Positions 22,354-29,521 of a DNA stretch of 29,521 bases are shown one piece after another. Source of the stretch: Pseudomonadota bacterium (GTDB lineage Bacteria; Desulfobacterota; Desulfobacteria; Desulfobacterales; Desulfosarcinaceae); assembly GCA_023435265.1 (NCBI GenBank), contig JAEYRZ010000137.1, forward strand, positions 1 through 29,521, given 5' to 3'. A program made the position numbers and the translations under genes. Position 1 is the stretch's first letter. The number at the start of each line of letters is the position of its first letter. The notes below the pieces were generated by a model that ran no database searches, was not told the origin of the DNA, and saw nothing but the letters and a program-made list of their open reading frames with translations.

Positions 22354-24201
22354 ATGGAATGGGAGAAACGGCTCAGCGCACCCGAAACCGTCATCGGGCG
22401 TATCCGGCCGGGAACCCGCGTTTTTCTTTCCACCGGAACGGCCGAACCGCGCACGCTGGTCAAGCACCTGATGTCGGACCACGGCGCCAATCTGCAGGAC
22501 CTCGAACTGATCCAGATCGTCAGTTACGCGGAGGCGATCTCCCTGGCCAATCTGCAGACGCAAAAGTTCCGCCTGAAAACATTTTATTCCGGATGGATCG
22601 CCGACGACGCCATTACGGCGGGACAGGTGGACTTGATCCCCTGCCCGCTGGCGCGCGTGCCCGGGCTGATCGAATCCGGCAAGGTGGCGGTGGATGTCGC
22701 TTTTGTGCAGATCACGCCCCCCGACAAAGACGGCTATTGCAGCCTGGGCCTGGCGGTGGATGTCGCCCGTCTGGCCATCGAAAAATCGGGCTGGTCGGTG
22801 GGCGAAATCAATGAACGCGTCCCGCGCACGTTCGGGGACACCTTCGTGCATGTCTCCGAATTCGATCTTATGGTGCGCTCCGAGGAATCCCCGGTCTATT
22901 TTCCCGCCTGGACCGTTACCCCGGTCCAGGAGGCGATTGCGGTGCATATCGCCGAGTTGATCGACGACGGCAGCTGCCTCGCGTTTTCGATCGGCCCCCT
23001 GTTCGTGGCGCTCGGCGCCAAGTTGGCCGCCAAGCGCAACCTGGGCATTCACTCGCCTTTTTTCAGCGACGCGCTGATGGAGCTGGTGAAAAGCGGCGCC
23101 GTTTCCAACCGCCATAAAGAGTTGTTCCGCGGAAAATGCCTGACCTCCTATGCCTGTGGCACCTCCGAACTGCTGGCCTGGCTGGACCAGAATCCGGTGG
23201 TGGAATTTCAGCCGGTGGACAAGGTCTTCGACCCGCTCTACATCGGTCGCAATCCCAATTTCGTTGCGGTCATCGCGGCCAAGAAAGTGGACATCACCGG
23301 GCGCATCGAACTGCCCATCGGGCGCGGCAACGTGGCCTCCGGGCCTGCGGAAGTCTTCGCGTTCATCCAGGGCGCACAGAATTCAAGGTCCGGCTTCACG
23401 GTTTTCGGCCTGCCCAGCCGCAATGCGCGGGCGGAAGCAAACATCGTCTTTTCGATCGAGGAGCTGAAAAACCGTATCGACATCCGGGAAGCCGTGGATT
23501 TCGTGGTCACCGAATTCGGTGCGGCCAACCTCAAGGGGCTCACGCTGCGCGAACGCGCCCAGGCAATGATCGAAATCGCCCATCCCGACGACCGACCCGG
23601 CCTGATCGCCCGGGCCAAGGCGGGCAGAATTCTCTACCCCGACCAGATGTATCTCGCGGTCAGCGCCGCCGGCGCCCCTCCCGACATCTGCGAAAAACGG
23701 GTATTCAAAGACGGAGGCGAAATCTGCTTCAGGCCGATCAAACCTTCGGACGAGGAAGGCATGCGGCGGCTGTTCTACCGCTTCTCGGACGAATCGGTCT
23801 ACTACCGTTATTTCGCGCCGATCCGGGCCATGCCCCACACCCGGATGCAGGCATATGTGAACGTCGACTGGCGCAACACCATGTCGCTGGTGGGCCTGAC
23901 CGGCAGGCCCGGGCACGAGCTTATCGTCGCGGAGGGCCGCTACCTTCTGGACGCAGCAGGGCAATGGGCCGAGGTGGCCTTCATCGTCGACGAGGCCTAT
24001 CAGAACATCGGCCTGTCGACCCATCTGTTCGACCTGCTCCTGCGGCACGCCCGGGAAAGAGGGCTGCAGGGGTTCTACGCCGATGTGCTGACTTCGAATT
24101 TTGCGATGATGGCGGTGCTGCGCAAAGGCAAGCTGCCGCTCTTCATCGAGTGCGAGGAAGGCGCCTATCACGTGCGGATGCCCTTCAAAGCGCCGCTCTG
24201 A
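22354..24201 (+). CDS. Bifunctional acetyl-CoA hydrolase/CoA-transferase family protein with C-terminal GNAT acetyltransferase domain
   Basis: This 615-residue protein fuses two enzymes. Residues ~1-445 form an acetyl-CoA hydrolase/CoA-transferase: an N-terminal half with FLSTGTAEPRTLV and VDVAFVQITPPDKDGYCSLG, and a C-terminal half with VDITGRIELP and VTEFGAANLKGLTLRERA. Residues ~455-615 are a GNAT domain with RPIKPSDEEGMRRLFYRFSDES and acetyl-CoA motif A around DEAYQNIGLSTHLFDLLL, where QNIGLS stands for the usual Gln/Arg-x-x-Gly-x-Gly/Ala. GNAT domains of this type (Pat-like) acetylate lysines of acyl-CoA enzymes, so the fusion might modify CoA-handling enzymes or itself. AGGGAGG at 22341-22347, six bases before ATG 22354, fixes the start and rejects a 26-residue extension. 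The usual DF-x-RGA motif is altered to VFAFIQGA. The CoA substrate is unknown. Confidence 0.9.
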   Translation: MEWEKRLSAPETVIGRIRPGTRVFLSTGTAEPRTLVKHLMSDHGANLQDLELIQIVSYAEAISLANLQTQKFRLKTFYSGWIADDAITAGQVDLIPCPLARVPGLIESGKVAVDVAFVQITPPDKDGYCSLGLAVDVARLAIEKSGWSVGEINERVPRTFGDTFVHVSEFDLMVRSEESPVYFPAWTVTPVQEAIAVHIAELIDDGSCLAFSIGPLFVALGAKLAAKRNLGIHSPFFSDALMELVKSGAVSNRHKELFRGKCLTSYACGTSELLAWLDQNPVVEFQPVDKVFDPLYIGRNPNFVAVIAAKKVDITGRIELPIGRGNVASGPAEVFAFIQGAQNSRSGFTVFGLPSRNARAEANIVFSIEELKNRIDIREAVDFVVTEFGAANLKGLTLRERAQAMIEIAHPDDRPGLIARAKAGRILYPDQMYLAVSAAGAPPDICEKRVFKDGGEICFRPIKPSDEEGMRRLFYRFSDESVYYRYFAPIRAMPHTRMQAYVNVDWRNTMSLVGLTGRPGHELIVAEGRYLLDAAGQWAEVAFIVDEAYQNIGLSTHLFDLLLRHARERGLQGFYADVLTSNFAMMAVLRKGKLPLFIECEEGAYHVRMPFKAPL

Positions 24202-24225
24202 AGGCGGTCACGCCCGCCCCCACCG

Positions 24226-25197
24226 TCACGGAATACCGCGGCGCCTCCGGAACCAGCTCACCAGATACCCATCCATGACGAGATGCACGAAATGGTGAAT
24301 CACGCAGAAGGCCAGCGCGATGCCGTACTGGGGAAAGAGCATGGTTTGAATGAGAATCGAAAGCGCAAGCGTCTTCTGCCCGCCCATGAAGACCACCGAT
24401 TCCCTTCGCCCGGCCCCCAGTCCGGCCAAGTGCGAAACCAGGAGCGCCGCCGCCACCAGAAGGGCATGAAAGACGAAGGAGAGCAGCACCGCCGCAGCGA
24501 TCTGCATACCGCCGCCGACCACCGAAGACCTGGCTCCGGAGAAGGCCATCCACAGGATGGCCAGAACAAAAATCTGGTTGGCGAACGGAACGGTCTTCCG
24601 CAGCCAGGTCAGCAGTGCAGTCCTTCCGGGGCGCAGCGCCAGGCCGAACACCAGCGGCAGAAGCACGAGGGTTGCGATTCGAAGCATCAATCCCACCCGG
24701 TCGAAAGGCACGGACTGCAGCACATTTCCAGGCCTGAGGAGCATCGCCAGGGACAAGGGAACGGTGACCACCCCGAGCCCGTTCGACAGCAGCGTGATCA
24801 GCAGGGCATGGGCCATGTTGCCGCCTGCCGCGCCGGTCATGACCACGCCGCTGCTCAGGGTGGTGGGCATGACCGCGGTCAGAAAAAGACCGATTCTCAG
24901 GCCGGGGGTCAACGGCAGCCGATCCAGAATCAATGCCGTCAGCGGCGCGGGTACGACGATAACCGCCATCGCGGCGAGCGTCCCTTTCACGTCGCCCAGC
25001 CCGGCCCGAATCTCCTCGCGTTTCAGGATCAGTCCGGACAGGAAGAAGATCAGCGCGATCACCGCGTCGGGTCCGTGGTGTGCTTTCAGCCACGTTCCGC
25101 CCGCTGCGACGGCCCCGCTGCCGTCCAGGAGGGTCGCGGCCCCGATGGCCGCAAGACCCAGCGGAAACCAGTACGCTTTAAGTGCTTTCAAGAGCAT
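24226..25197 (-). CDS. Bile acid:sodium symporter family (YfeH/SBF-like CPA) transporter
   Basis: This 323-residue membrane protein with about ten helices belongs to the SBF-like group (formerly DUF4137, YfeH type). Supporting stretches are IALIFFLSGLILKREEI near residue 50, AVMPTTLSSGVVMTGAAGGNMAHALLITLLSN (about 108-140), and ESVVFMGGQKTLALSILIQTMLFP late in the sequence, the latter two being the crossover helix regions of the fold. Such proteins are putative sodium-coupled organic anion transporters; YfeH itself is uncharacterized. The gene converges on the CoA-transferase/GNAT gene with a 24-bp gap and shows a weak GGAAAAGACGG ribosome site before ATG 25197. Repeat copy B begins 31 bp upstream of its start. 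Confidence 0.9.
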   Translation of the reverse strand: MLLKALKAYWFPLGLAAIGAATLLDGSGAVAAGGTWLKAHHGPDAVIALIFFLSGLILKREEIRAGLGDVKGTLAAMAVIVVPAPLTALILDRLPLTPGLRIGLFLTAVMPTTLSSGVVMTGAAGGNMAHALLITLLSNGLGVVTVPLSLAMLLRPGNVLQSVPFDRVGLMLRIATLVLLPLVFGLALRPGRTALLTWLRKTVPFANQIFVLAILWMAFSGARSSVVGGGMQIAAAVLLSFVFHALLVAAALLVSHLAGLGAGRRESVVFMGGQKTLALSILIQTMLFPQYGIALAFCVIHHFVHLVMDGYLVSWFRRRRGIP

Positions 25198-25558
25198 GAA
25201 CCGTCTTTTCCATCCACACAGGCCGTTTAACAGGCTGTTGAGAAACGAGCAAAGCCGTCAGGCAAGGCGCGCGGCTTTCAAAAAGCGCAGCATACACGTC
25301 GGTATGTGAGCATTTTGAAGCCGCAAAACAGCATCACGGCTCGAGGCGAAGTTTTTCAACAGCCTGTTGAATAGTCCGACCGCCAACCGCCCTCTTTTCG
25401 ACCGCCTGCCGCAGCGTCCGACACGGAACGTTCTGTATACCCCTTGCCCTCGCGGCACAATACACTTGACGATGGCGGGCGTCTGCGGGACAACAGGATG
25501 CGCCCGGCGGAAGGGCCTCGAATTTTCCGCTCTGCACACACCACAAAAGGAGGGCCAT
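25198..25558. other. 361-bp divergent region holding repeat copy B
   Basis: Apart from the repeat, about 190 bp separate it from the third TRAP operon. A TTGACG box near 25466-25471 has no good -10 at the right spacing. TGTATACC near 25434 resembles a -10 but lacks a matching -35. No gene is supported; the open frame from 25367 to the dctP start has no ribosome binding site. Confidence 0.5.
25229..25368 (+). repeat. Intact copy B of a ~140-bp imperfect palindromic repeat
   Basis: Terminal inverted repeats of 18 nt (25229-25246 and 25351-25368, one mismatch, AACAGGCTGTT-type ends) bound a long imperfect palindrome centred on CATACACGTCGGTATG (about 25291-25306). The two arms could fold into one long cruciform or RNA hairpin. 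No open frame is carried, so it looks like a non-autonomous MITE or REP-like element. Related copies lie at 21957-22096 (inverted, degenerate) and from 29445 to the window end (direct). Confidence 0.85.
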
Positions 25559-26596
25559 ATGAAAAAAGGGTTTGCGATTGCATTGTTTTCGGCTTTGGCG
25601 CTGGCGGTGATCTGGAGTTTGCCCGGGGCGGCCCCGGCGGCGGATTACAAATCCGAGTACAAGCTCTCCACCGTGCTGGGAACGGCCTTTCCCTGGGGGG
25701 TGGCCGGCGAACGCTGGGCCGAACTGGTGAAAGAGAAAACGCAGGGCCGGATCAACATCAAGAACTATCCCGGGACGAGCCTGGTGGGCGGCGACCAGAC
25801 CAAGGAATTCACCGCGATTCGCCAGGGGTCCATCGACATGGCCATCGGCTCCACCATCAACTGGTCGCCGCAGGTCAAGGAGCTGAACCTTTTCTCCATG
25901 CCTTTCCTGATGCCCGATTACAAGGCCATCGACGCCCTCACCCAAGGCCCGGTGGGTGAAGAAATCTTCAAAATCCTGTCCGGCAAGGACGTGGTTCCCC
26001 TGGCGTGGGGCGAGAACGGGTTCCGCGAGGTCAGCAACTCCAAGCGCGCCATCAAATCCCCCGACGATCTGAAGGGGCTGAAAATCCGGGTGGTGGGTTC
26101 GCCGCTCTTTCTCGACACCTTTACGGCACTAGGCGCCAACCCCACCCAGATGAGCTGGGCCGATGCGGTGCCGGCGCTCTCCAGCGGTGCGGTAGACGGC
26201 CAGGAAAACCCGCTGACCATCTTCCTGGCCGCCAAGCTCGATACGGCGGCCAACCAGAAGCACCTCACCCTCTGGGGATACGTGGCCGATCCACTGATTT
26301 TCGTCGTCAGCCAGCCGGTCTGGAAGAGCTGGAGCGCAGCGGACCAGAAGGCGGTCCGCGAAGCCGCCGAACAGGCGGCGCGCGAAAACATCGTTCTGTC
26401 CCGCAAGGGACTCGTTGCCCCGGAGGACAGCACGGTCAAGGAAGTGGAAGCCAAAGGCGTGAATGTGGTCCGGCTCAGTGAAGACGAAAAACAGGCGTTC
26501 AAGGCAGCGACCCGCAAAGTCTACGACAAGTGGGCGAAGCAGATCGGTCCCGAGCTGGTCAAAAAAGCCGAGAAGTCCATCGCCGAGCGCAGGTAG
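25559..26596 (+). CDS. dctP: TRAP transporter substrate-binding protein, DctP family (operon 3)
   Basis: This 345-residue periplasmic binding protein has a clear signal peptide, MKKGFAIALFSALALAVIWS with cleavage at APAA (about residue 26). The DctP core shows the LGTAFPWGVAGERW opening, NYPGTSLVGGD, DLKGLKIRVVGSPLFLDTFTALGANP with the ligand-binding Arg, and the DGQENP motif. AGGAGGG at 25548-25554 before ATG 25559 is strong and rules out the longer frame. It differs from the two other DctP proteins of the window, so these are separate transporters and not duplicates. The ligand is probably a small carboxylate; the SDR gene at the end of the operon is the only hint. Confidence 0.95.
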   Translation: MKKGFAIALFSALALAVIWSLPGAAPAADYKSEYKLSTVLGTAFPWGVAGERWAELVKEKTQGRINIKNYPGTSLVGGDQTKEFTAIRQGSIDMAIGSTINWSPQVKELNLFSMPFLMPDYKAIDALTQGPVGEEIFKILSGKDVVPLAWGENGFREVSNSKRAIKSPDDLKGLKIRVVGSPLFLDTFTALGANPTQMSWADAVPALSSGAVDGQENPLTIFLAAKLDTAANQKHLTLWGYVADPLIFVVSQPVWKSWSAADQKAVREAAEQAARENIVLSRKGLVAPEDSTVKEVEAKGVNVVRLSEDEKQAFKAATRKVYDKWAKQIGPELVKKAEKSIAERR

Positions 26597-26616
26597 CTCC
26601 GGCATTGCATTCCGAG

Positions 26617-26664
26617 GCCCCCCGGAGGAGCGCCGCGCATCGGCGCCTGCGCTTCCCCCGGGGC
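26617..26664 (+). promoter_or_regulatory. Intra-operon hairpin between dctP and dctQ (operon 3)
   Basis: An inner 6-bp stem, GCGCCG (26630-26635) with CGGCGC (26641-26646) around CGCAT, sits inside an outer stem, GCCCC (26617-26621) with GGGGC (26660-26664) and partial pairing between. No T-tract follows. It fills most of the 97-bp gap between dctP and dctQ and matches the placement of the hairpins in operons 1 and 2. Confidence 0.6.
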
Positions 26665-26693
26665 GGCATTGCGCCTGTAGACAGGAGTCGTGC

Positions 26694-27200
26694 ATGGAAG
26701 AGGAATTACGCAGCTGTCCTGAGCCGCCGCGGCCGGAAACGCGGATCCCGGTGCGTATCGAGGAAATCCTGGCCGGGGTCGCCATCGGGCTGCTGGCCCT
26801 GATCACCTTTGCGAACGTCGTCGTCCGCTATCTCACCAATTTTTCGTTTGCCTTCACGGAAGAGTTCTCCGTGTTCCTGATGATCATCATGGCGCTCATC
26901 GGCAGTTCGAGCGTGATGGCCAAGAACGGGCACCTGAGCATCAATTTCTTCGTGGACCGCGCGCGGGCCGGGATCCGGCGCTGGCTGAAAATCGGGGCCG
27001 GCGCGGCGGTCGTGCTCCTTTTTCTCGGATTGGCGTGGCTGGGCGGCCGGATGGCCTGGGATGAATACCGTTACGAAGTGACTTCGCCGGGGCTCGGCAT
27101 CCCGACCTGGATCTACACCATCTGGCTGCCGCTGCTCTCGCTGGCCGTGGCGGGCCGGGCGCTGGGGGTCGTCATCCGTTTCCGGAGGCAGCGCGCCTGA
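26694..27200 (+). CDS. dctQ: TRAP transporter small permease, DctQ family (operon 3)
   Basis: This 168-residue protein has four predicted helices and typical DctQ marks: VRIEEILAGVAIGLLALITFANVVVRYL for helix 1, FTEEFSVFLMIIMALIGSSSVMAKNGHLSINFF for helix 2 and its loop, and a final IPTWIYTIWLPLL segment. AGGAG six bases before ATG 26694 defines the start; the longer frame from 26463 overlaps dctP in another frame. The stop overlaps the dctM start as TGATG, so both permease subunits are translationally coupled. It is the membrane partner of the downstream DctM. Confidence 0.93.
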   Translation: MEEELRSCPEPPRPETRIPVRIEEILAGVAIGLLALITFANVVVRYLTNFSFAFTEEFSVFLMIIMALIGSSSVMAKNGHLSINFFVDRARAGIRRWLKIGAGAAVVLLFLGLAWLGGRMAWDEYRYEVTSPGLGIPTWIYTIWLPLLSLAVAGRALGVVIRFRRQRA

Positions 27201-28489
27201 TGCACCCGGCCTATCTCCTCTTCGGCGGCTTCTTCCTGCTCATGTTCGCGGGCGTGCCCATTGCCGTGTCCCTCGGGCTCTCGGGATCGCTGGTCATCGC
27301 CTTGAGCGGGCTGGGTATCATGGCCGTGCCGACCAACGTCTATACCGGCATCGCCAAGTATCCCCTGCTGGCGATTCCCATGTTCGTCCTGGCCGGCGCG
27401 ATCTTCGACCGCTCGGGTGTGGCCGCCCGCCTGCTGCGCTTCACGACGGCCATTGTCGGCACGGGCCGCGGCGCTCTGGCGGTCATCACGATCCTGGTGG
27501 CCATGATCATCGGGGGCATTTCCGGCTCCGGCCCGGCGTGCACTGCGGCCGTGGGCGGCGTGATGCTCGGCGCCATGCTGCGCGCGGGATACGCTCCGGG
27601 TTTCGCAGCCAGCGTCACCGCGGCCGCGGGTTCCACCGACATCCTGATTCCGCCTTCGGTCGCCTTCATCGTCTACAGCGTGCTGGTGCCTTCGGCCACG
27701 GTGCCTGCATTGTTCGTGGCCGGCATCGTTCCGGGCGTTCTCGCCTGCGCGGCGCTCATCGTGGCTGCCCTTCTGCTGAGCTTGAAGCATGGTTTCGGCG
27801 CCTCCGAGATCCATACGGCGCGGCCGCCGTTCTGGAAATCCTTCAGGGAAGCCTTCTGGGCCCTGATGGCCCCCATCCTGATCCTGGGCGGCATGCGCAC
27901 GGGCTGGTTCACGCCGACCGAAGCCGCGGTGATCGCCGTGGTCTACGGCCTCGTGATCGGCGGCCTGGTATACCGGAGCCTTACCCTGCGCGACGTCGCC
28001 GCTTTGTTCGTCGAGGCGGCCGAAACTTCGGCGGTCATCCTGATCGTGGTCGGACTGGCCAGTGTTTTTGCCTGGGCCGCAAGCACTCTGGGCATCGTGG
28101 ACCCCATCGCCAGAGGGCTCGTGGCCGCCGGCGGCAGCGAGGCCGGCGTGCTCCTGATCCTGATGCTGTTTCTGATCGTCGTGGGCATGTTCCTGGACGG
28201 GATTTCGATTTTCCTGATCTTCACGCCGCTGTTCATCCCCATTGCACAGCGCTTCGAGTGGGATCTCGTCTGGTTCGGCGTCATGATGACCTACAATATC
28301 GCGCTGGGGCAGTTCACGCCGCCCATGGCCGTCAACCTGATGGTGAGTTGCCGCCTTACGGGTGCACCCATGGAGTCCACTGTGCGCTGGGTGATCTGGA
28401 TGCTCTTGTCGATGTTTATCGGTCTGCTGCTCATCATGGTACGGCCGGGACTGAGCCTGTGGCTGCCCAAAGCGCTCGGCTTCATGTAG
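27200..28489 (+). CDS. dctM: TRAP transporter large permease, DctM family (operon 3)
   Basis: This 429-residue membrane protein with about twelve helices is the transport subunit of operon 3. Family stretches are FAGVPIAVSLGLSG, LAIPMFVLAGAIFDRSGVAARL, IIGGISGSGPACTAAVGGVML, AAGSTDILIPPSVAFIVYSVL and GWFTPTEAAVIAVVYGLV. Its start overlaps the dctQ stop by one base. A small perfect 6-bp inverted repeat, GATTCG-AAC-CGAATC, overlaps the last stop-codon base and follows (28489-28503), perhaps a processing or stability element before the SDR gene 134 bp downstream. Confidence 0.95.
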   Translation: MHPAYLLFGGFFLLMFAGVPIAVSLGLSGSLVIALSGLGIMAVPTNVYTGIAKYPLLAIPMFVLAGAIFDRSGVAARLLRFTTAIVGTGRGALAVITILVAMIIGGISGSGPACTAAVGGVMLGAMLRAGYAPGFAASVTAAAGSTDILIPPSVAFIVYSVLVPSATVPALFVAGIVPGVLACAALIVAALLLSLKHGFGASEIHTARPPFWKSFREAFWALMAPILILGGMRTGWFTPTEAAVIAVVYGLVIGGLVYRSLTLRDVAALFVEAAETSAVILIVVGLASVFAWAASTLGIVDPIARGLVAAGGSEAGVLLILMLFLIVVGMFLDGISIFLIFTPLFIPIAQRFEWDLVWFGVMMTYNIALGQFTPPMAVNLMVSCRLTGAPMESTVRWVIWMLLSMFIGLLLIMVRPGLSLWLPKALGFM

Positions 28490-28623
28490 ATTCGAACCGA
28501 ATCGGAGGCGCAGACGGCGGAAAAGAACGCGAAGCGGACGGCGGATGCTACCGGCACGGATCGCCGCGTATCTCCGGCGCGATGCGTGATCGGACAATCA
28601 CCTTCAACCCGAACGGAGGAACT

Positions 28624-29418
28624 ATGCTTTCCATTCAAGATGCGGTCGCCGTCATTACCGGCGGGGCCGGAGGGATCGGCAAGGCTCTGGCCCAAAGCTG
28701 GATTGCGAACGGCGGCAAGGTGCTGCTGGCCGATGTCGCCGAAGAACCCCTGGAGAAAACCCGTCAGGAACTCGTCCGGCAGGGCGGGGCGGTGGAAACC
28801 CTGGTCTGCAGCGTCACCGATGAAGCGGCGTGTGCCCGCCTGGCCGACACCGCCATCGCCAAATTCGGCGCCATCCACCTGGTGGCCCCTTTTGCCGGCA
28901 TCATCCGCGACGGACTGCTGCTGTCCCCCGATCGCAGGACCGGCAAGGTCAAAGCCAAAATGACGCTCGATGATTTTCGCGCGGTGGTCGACATCAACCT
29001 GACCGGCGTCTTCCTCACCGTGCGCGAGTGCGCCCAGCGGATGATCGACAACGGCTGCAAAGGGTTGATCTGCGTCATCTCGTCCACAGGTTCCCTGGGC
29101 ACGGCCGGCCAGCTGAACTATTCATCGACCAAAGCGGCCATGTCCGTTTTCCCCAAGGTGATCACGGCGGAGTTCTTCCGGCGCGGTCTGGCCGATAAGA
29201 TCCGCTGCGTGGCCGTAGCCCCGGGCTATGTCGGCACCGAGATGGTGAAGCGCATGAATCAGGCGGCGCTGGCCAAGATCCTGGACGATGTCCCCATCGG
29301 ACGCCTGATCGCCCCCGAGGAGGTCGTATCGCTGGTGCTGGAACTTTACCGCAATGAGGCGCTGGCCGGCGATACCTACTTCATCCACGGCGGCCTGCGC
29401 CTGGGTTCGAGAGGCTGA
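28624..29418 (+). CDS. Short-chain dehydrogenase/reductase (SDR) family oxidoreductase
   Basis: This 264-residue protein is a classical SDR. The Rossmann motif TGGAGGIG lies at 12-19, an acidic Asp37 after beta-2 (LLADV) suggests NAD(H) preference, Asn125 sits in INLTG, catalytic Ser153 or Ser154 in VISSTGS, and Tyr166/Lys170 in YSSTK. The usual NNAG is altered to PFAG. Residues 99-113 include an extra SPDRRTGKVKAKMT stretch seen in several FabG-like members. GGAGG at 28615-28619 supports ATG 28624; the frame running from 27538 is dctM in another frame. Following a TRAP operon at 134 bp, it may oxidize the imported hydroxy compound, an inference. Repeat copy C follows its stop by 26 bp. Confidence 0.92.
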   Translation: MLSIQDAVAVITGGAGGIGKALAQSWIANGGKVLLADVAEEPLEKTRQELVRQGGAVETLVCSVTDEAACARLADTAIAKFGAIHLVAPFAGIIRDGLLLSPDRRTGKVKAKMTLDDFRAVVDINLTGVFLTVRECAQRMIDNGCKGLICVISSTGSLGTAGQLNYSSTKAAMSVFPKVITAEFFRRGLADKIRCVAVAPGYVGTEMVKRMNQAALAKILDDVPIGRLIAPEEVVSLVLELYRNEALAGDTYFIHGGLRLGSRG

Positions 29419-29444
29419 GTCCCTCCGGCAGGGAAGCATTCACT

Positions 29445-29521
29445 AAAAGGCTGCTGAAAACGAGCATGAGCCGTCAGGCAAGGCGCGCGGCTTTCAAAAA
29501 GCGCAGCATACACGCAGTATG
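29445..29521 (+). repeat. Copy C of the ~140-bp palindromic repeat (cut by window end)
   Basis: From AAAAGGCTGCTG onward this matches the left arm of copy B in direct orientation. A 46-nt block, 29469-29514, is identical to 25253-25298. The second arm lies beyond the window. It directly follows the SDR gene. Confidence 0.85.

Noticed and set aside
25229..25368. CRISPR array or attachment site
   Set aside because: The repeats are kilobases apart, palindromic and without spacers; no cas or integrase gene and no tRNA is nearby.
25367..25558. 64-residue N-terminal extension of the third DctP
   Set aside because: It begins inside the repeat element and lacks a ribosome site; the Met at 25559 has a strong AGGAGG and begins a signal peptide.

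Overview
The window looks like chromosomal DNA of a GC-rich, anaerobic, Gram-negative bacterium, most likely a sulfate-reducing Desulfobacterota (Desulfosarcina/Desulfobacteraceae type). This is inferred from gene content: three complete TRAP transporters, paired FAD and Fe-S 2-hydroxyacid dehydrogenases, a DmsB-like ferredoxin remnant, a CoA-transferase/GNAT fusion, and a probable selenoprotein. No rRNA or marker gene is present, so the assignment is tentative. Genes are densely packed on both strands. I saw no tRNA, rRNA, CRISPR array, phage gene or transposase.

Layout. (1) 1-5474, plus strand: the 3' end of a CCG-type Fe-S oxidoreductase, a dctP-dctQ-dctM TRAP operon, a LarA-like racemase gene and a heavily frameshifted DmsB-like ferredoxin. 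(2) 5489-13310, ion and sulfur transport plus a glycosidase: a KefB-type antiporter (minus), a split YeeE/YedE pair (plus) whose first gene reads through an in-frame TGA at the conserved cysteine, a P2-type Ca2+-like ATPase (minus), and a lipoprotein GH13 glycosidase (plus). (3) 13338-19959, minus strand: a GntR/FCD regulator with a promoter/operator, then dctP-dctQ-dctM-glcD-glcF. (4) 20174-21883, minus strand: pssA and a membrane-anchored endonuclease/exonuclease/phosphatase protein. (5) 22354-25197: a CoA-transferase/GNAT fusion (plus) and an SBF-like (YfeH) transporter (minus). (6) 25559-29418, plus strand: a third dctP-dctQ-dctM operon followed by an SDR oxidoreductase gene. Copies of a ~140-bp palindromic repeat flank this last cassette in direct orientation.

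Functional theme. Each TRAP transporter sits beside enzymes that fit import and oxidation of small 2-hydroxy- or oxo-carboxylates: a racemase and an Fe-S dehydrogenase in module 1, a GlcD/GlcF-type dehydrogenase in module 2, and an SDR in module 3. All three TRAP operons carry an inverted repeat between the binding-protein gene and the small-permease gene.

The strongest unusual observation is the YeeE/YedE-type protein at 7898-8431. A TGA codon (8306-8308) replaces the family's conserved Cys codon, the same frame continues through the rest of the family signature to a stop overlapping the next gene, and a SECIS-like hairpin follows the TGA.
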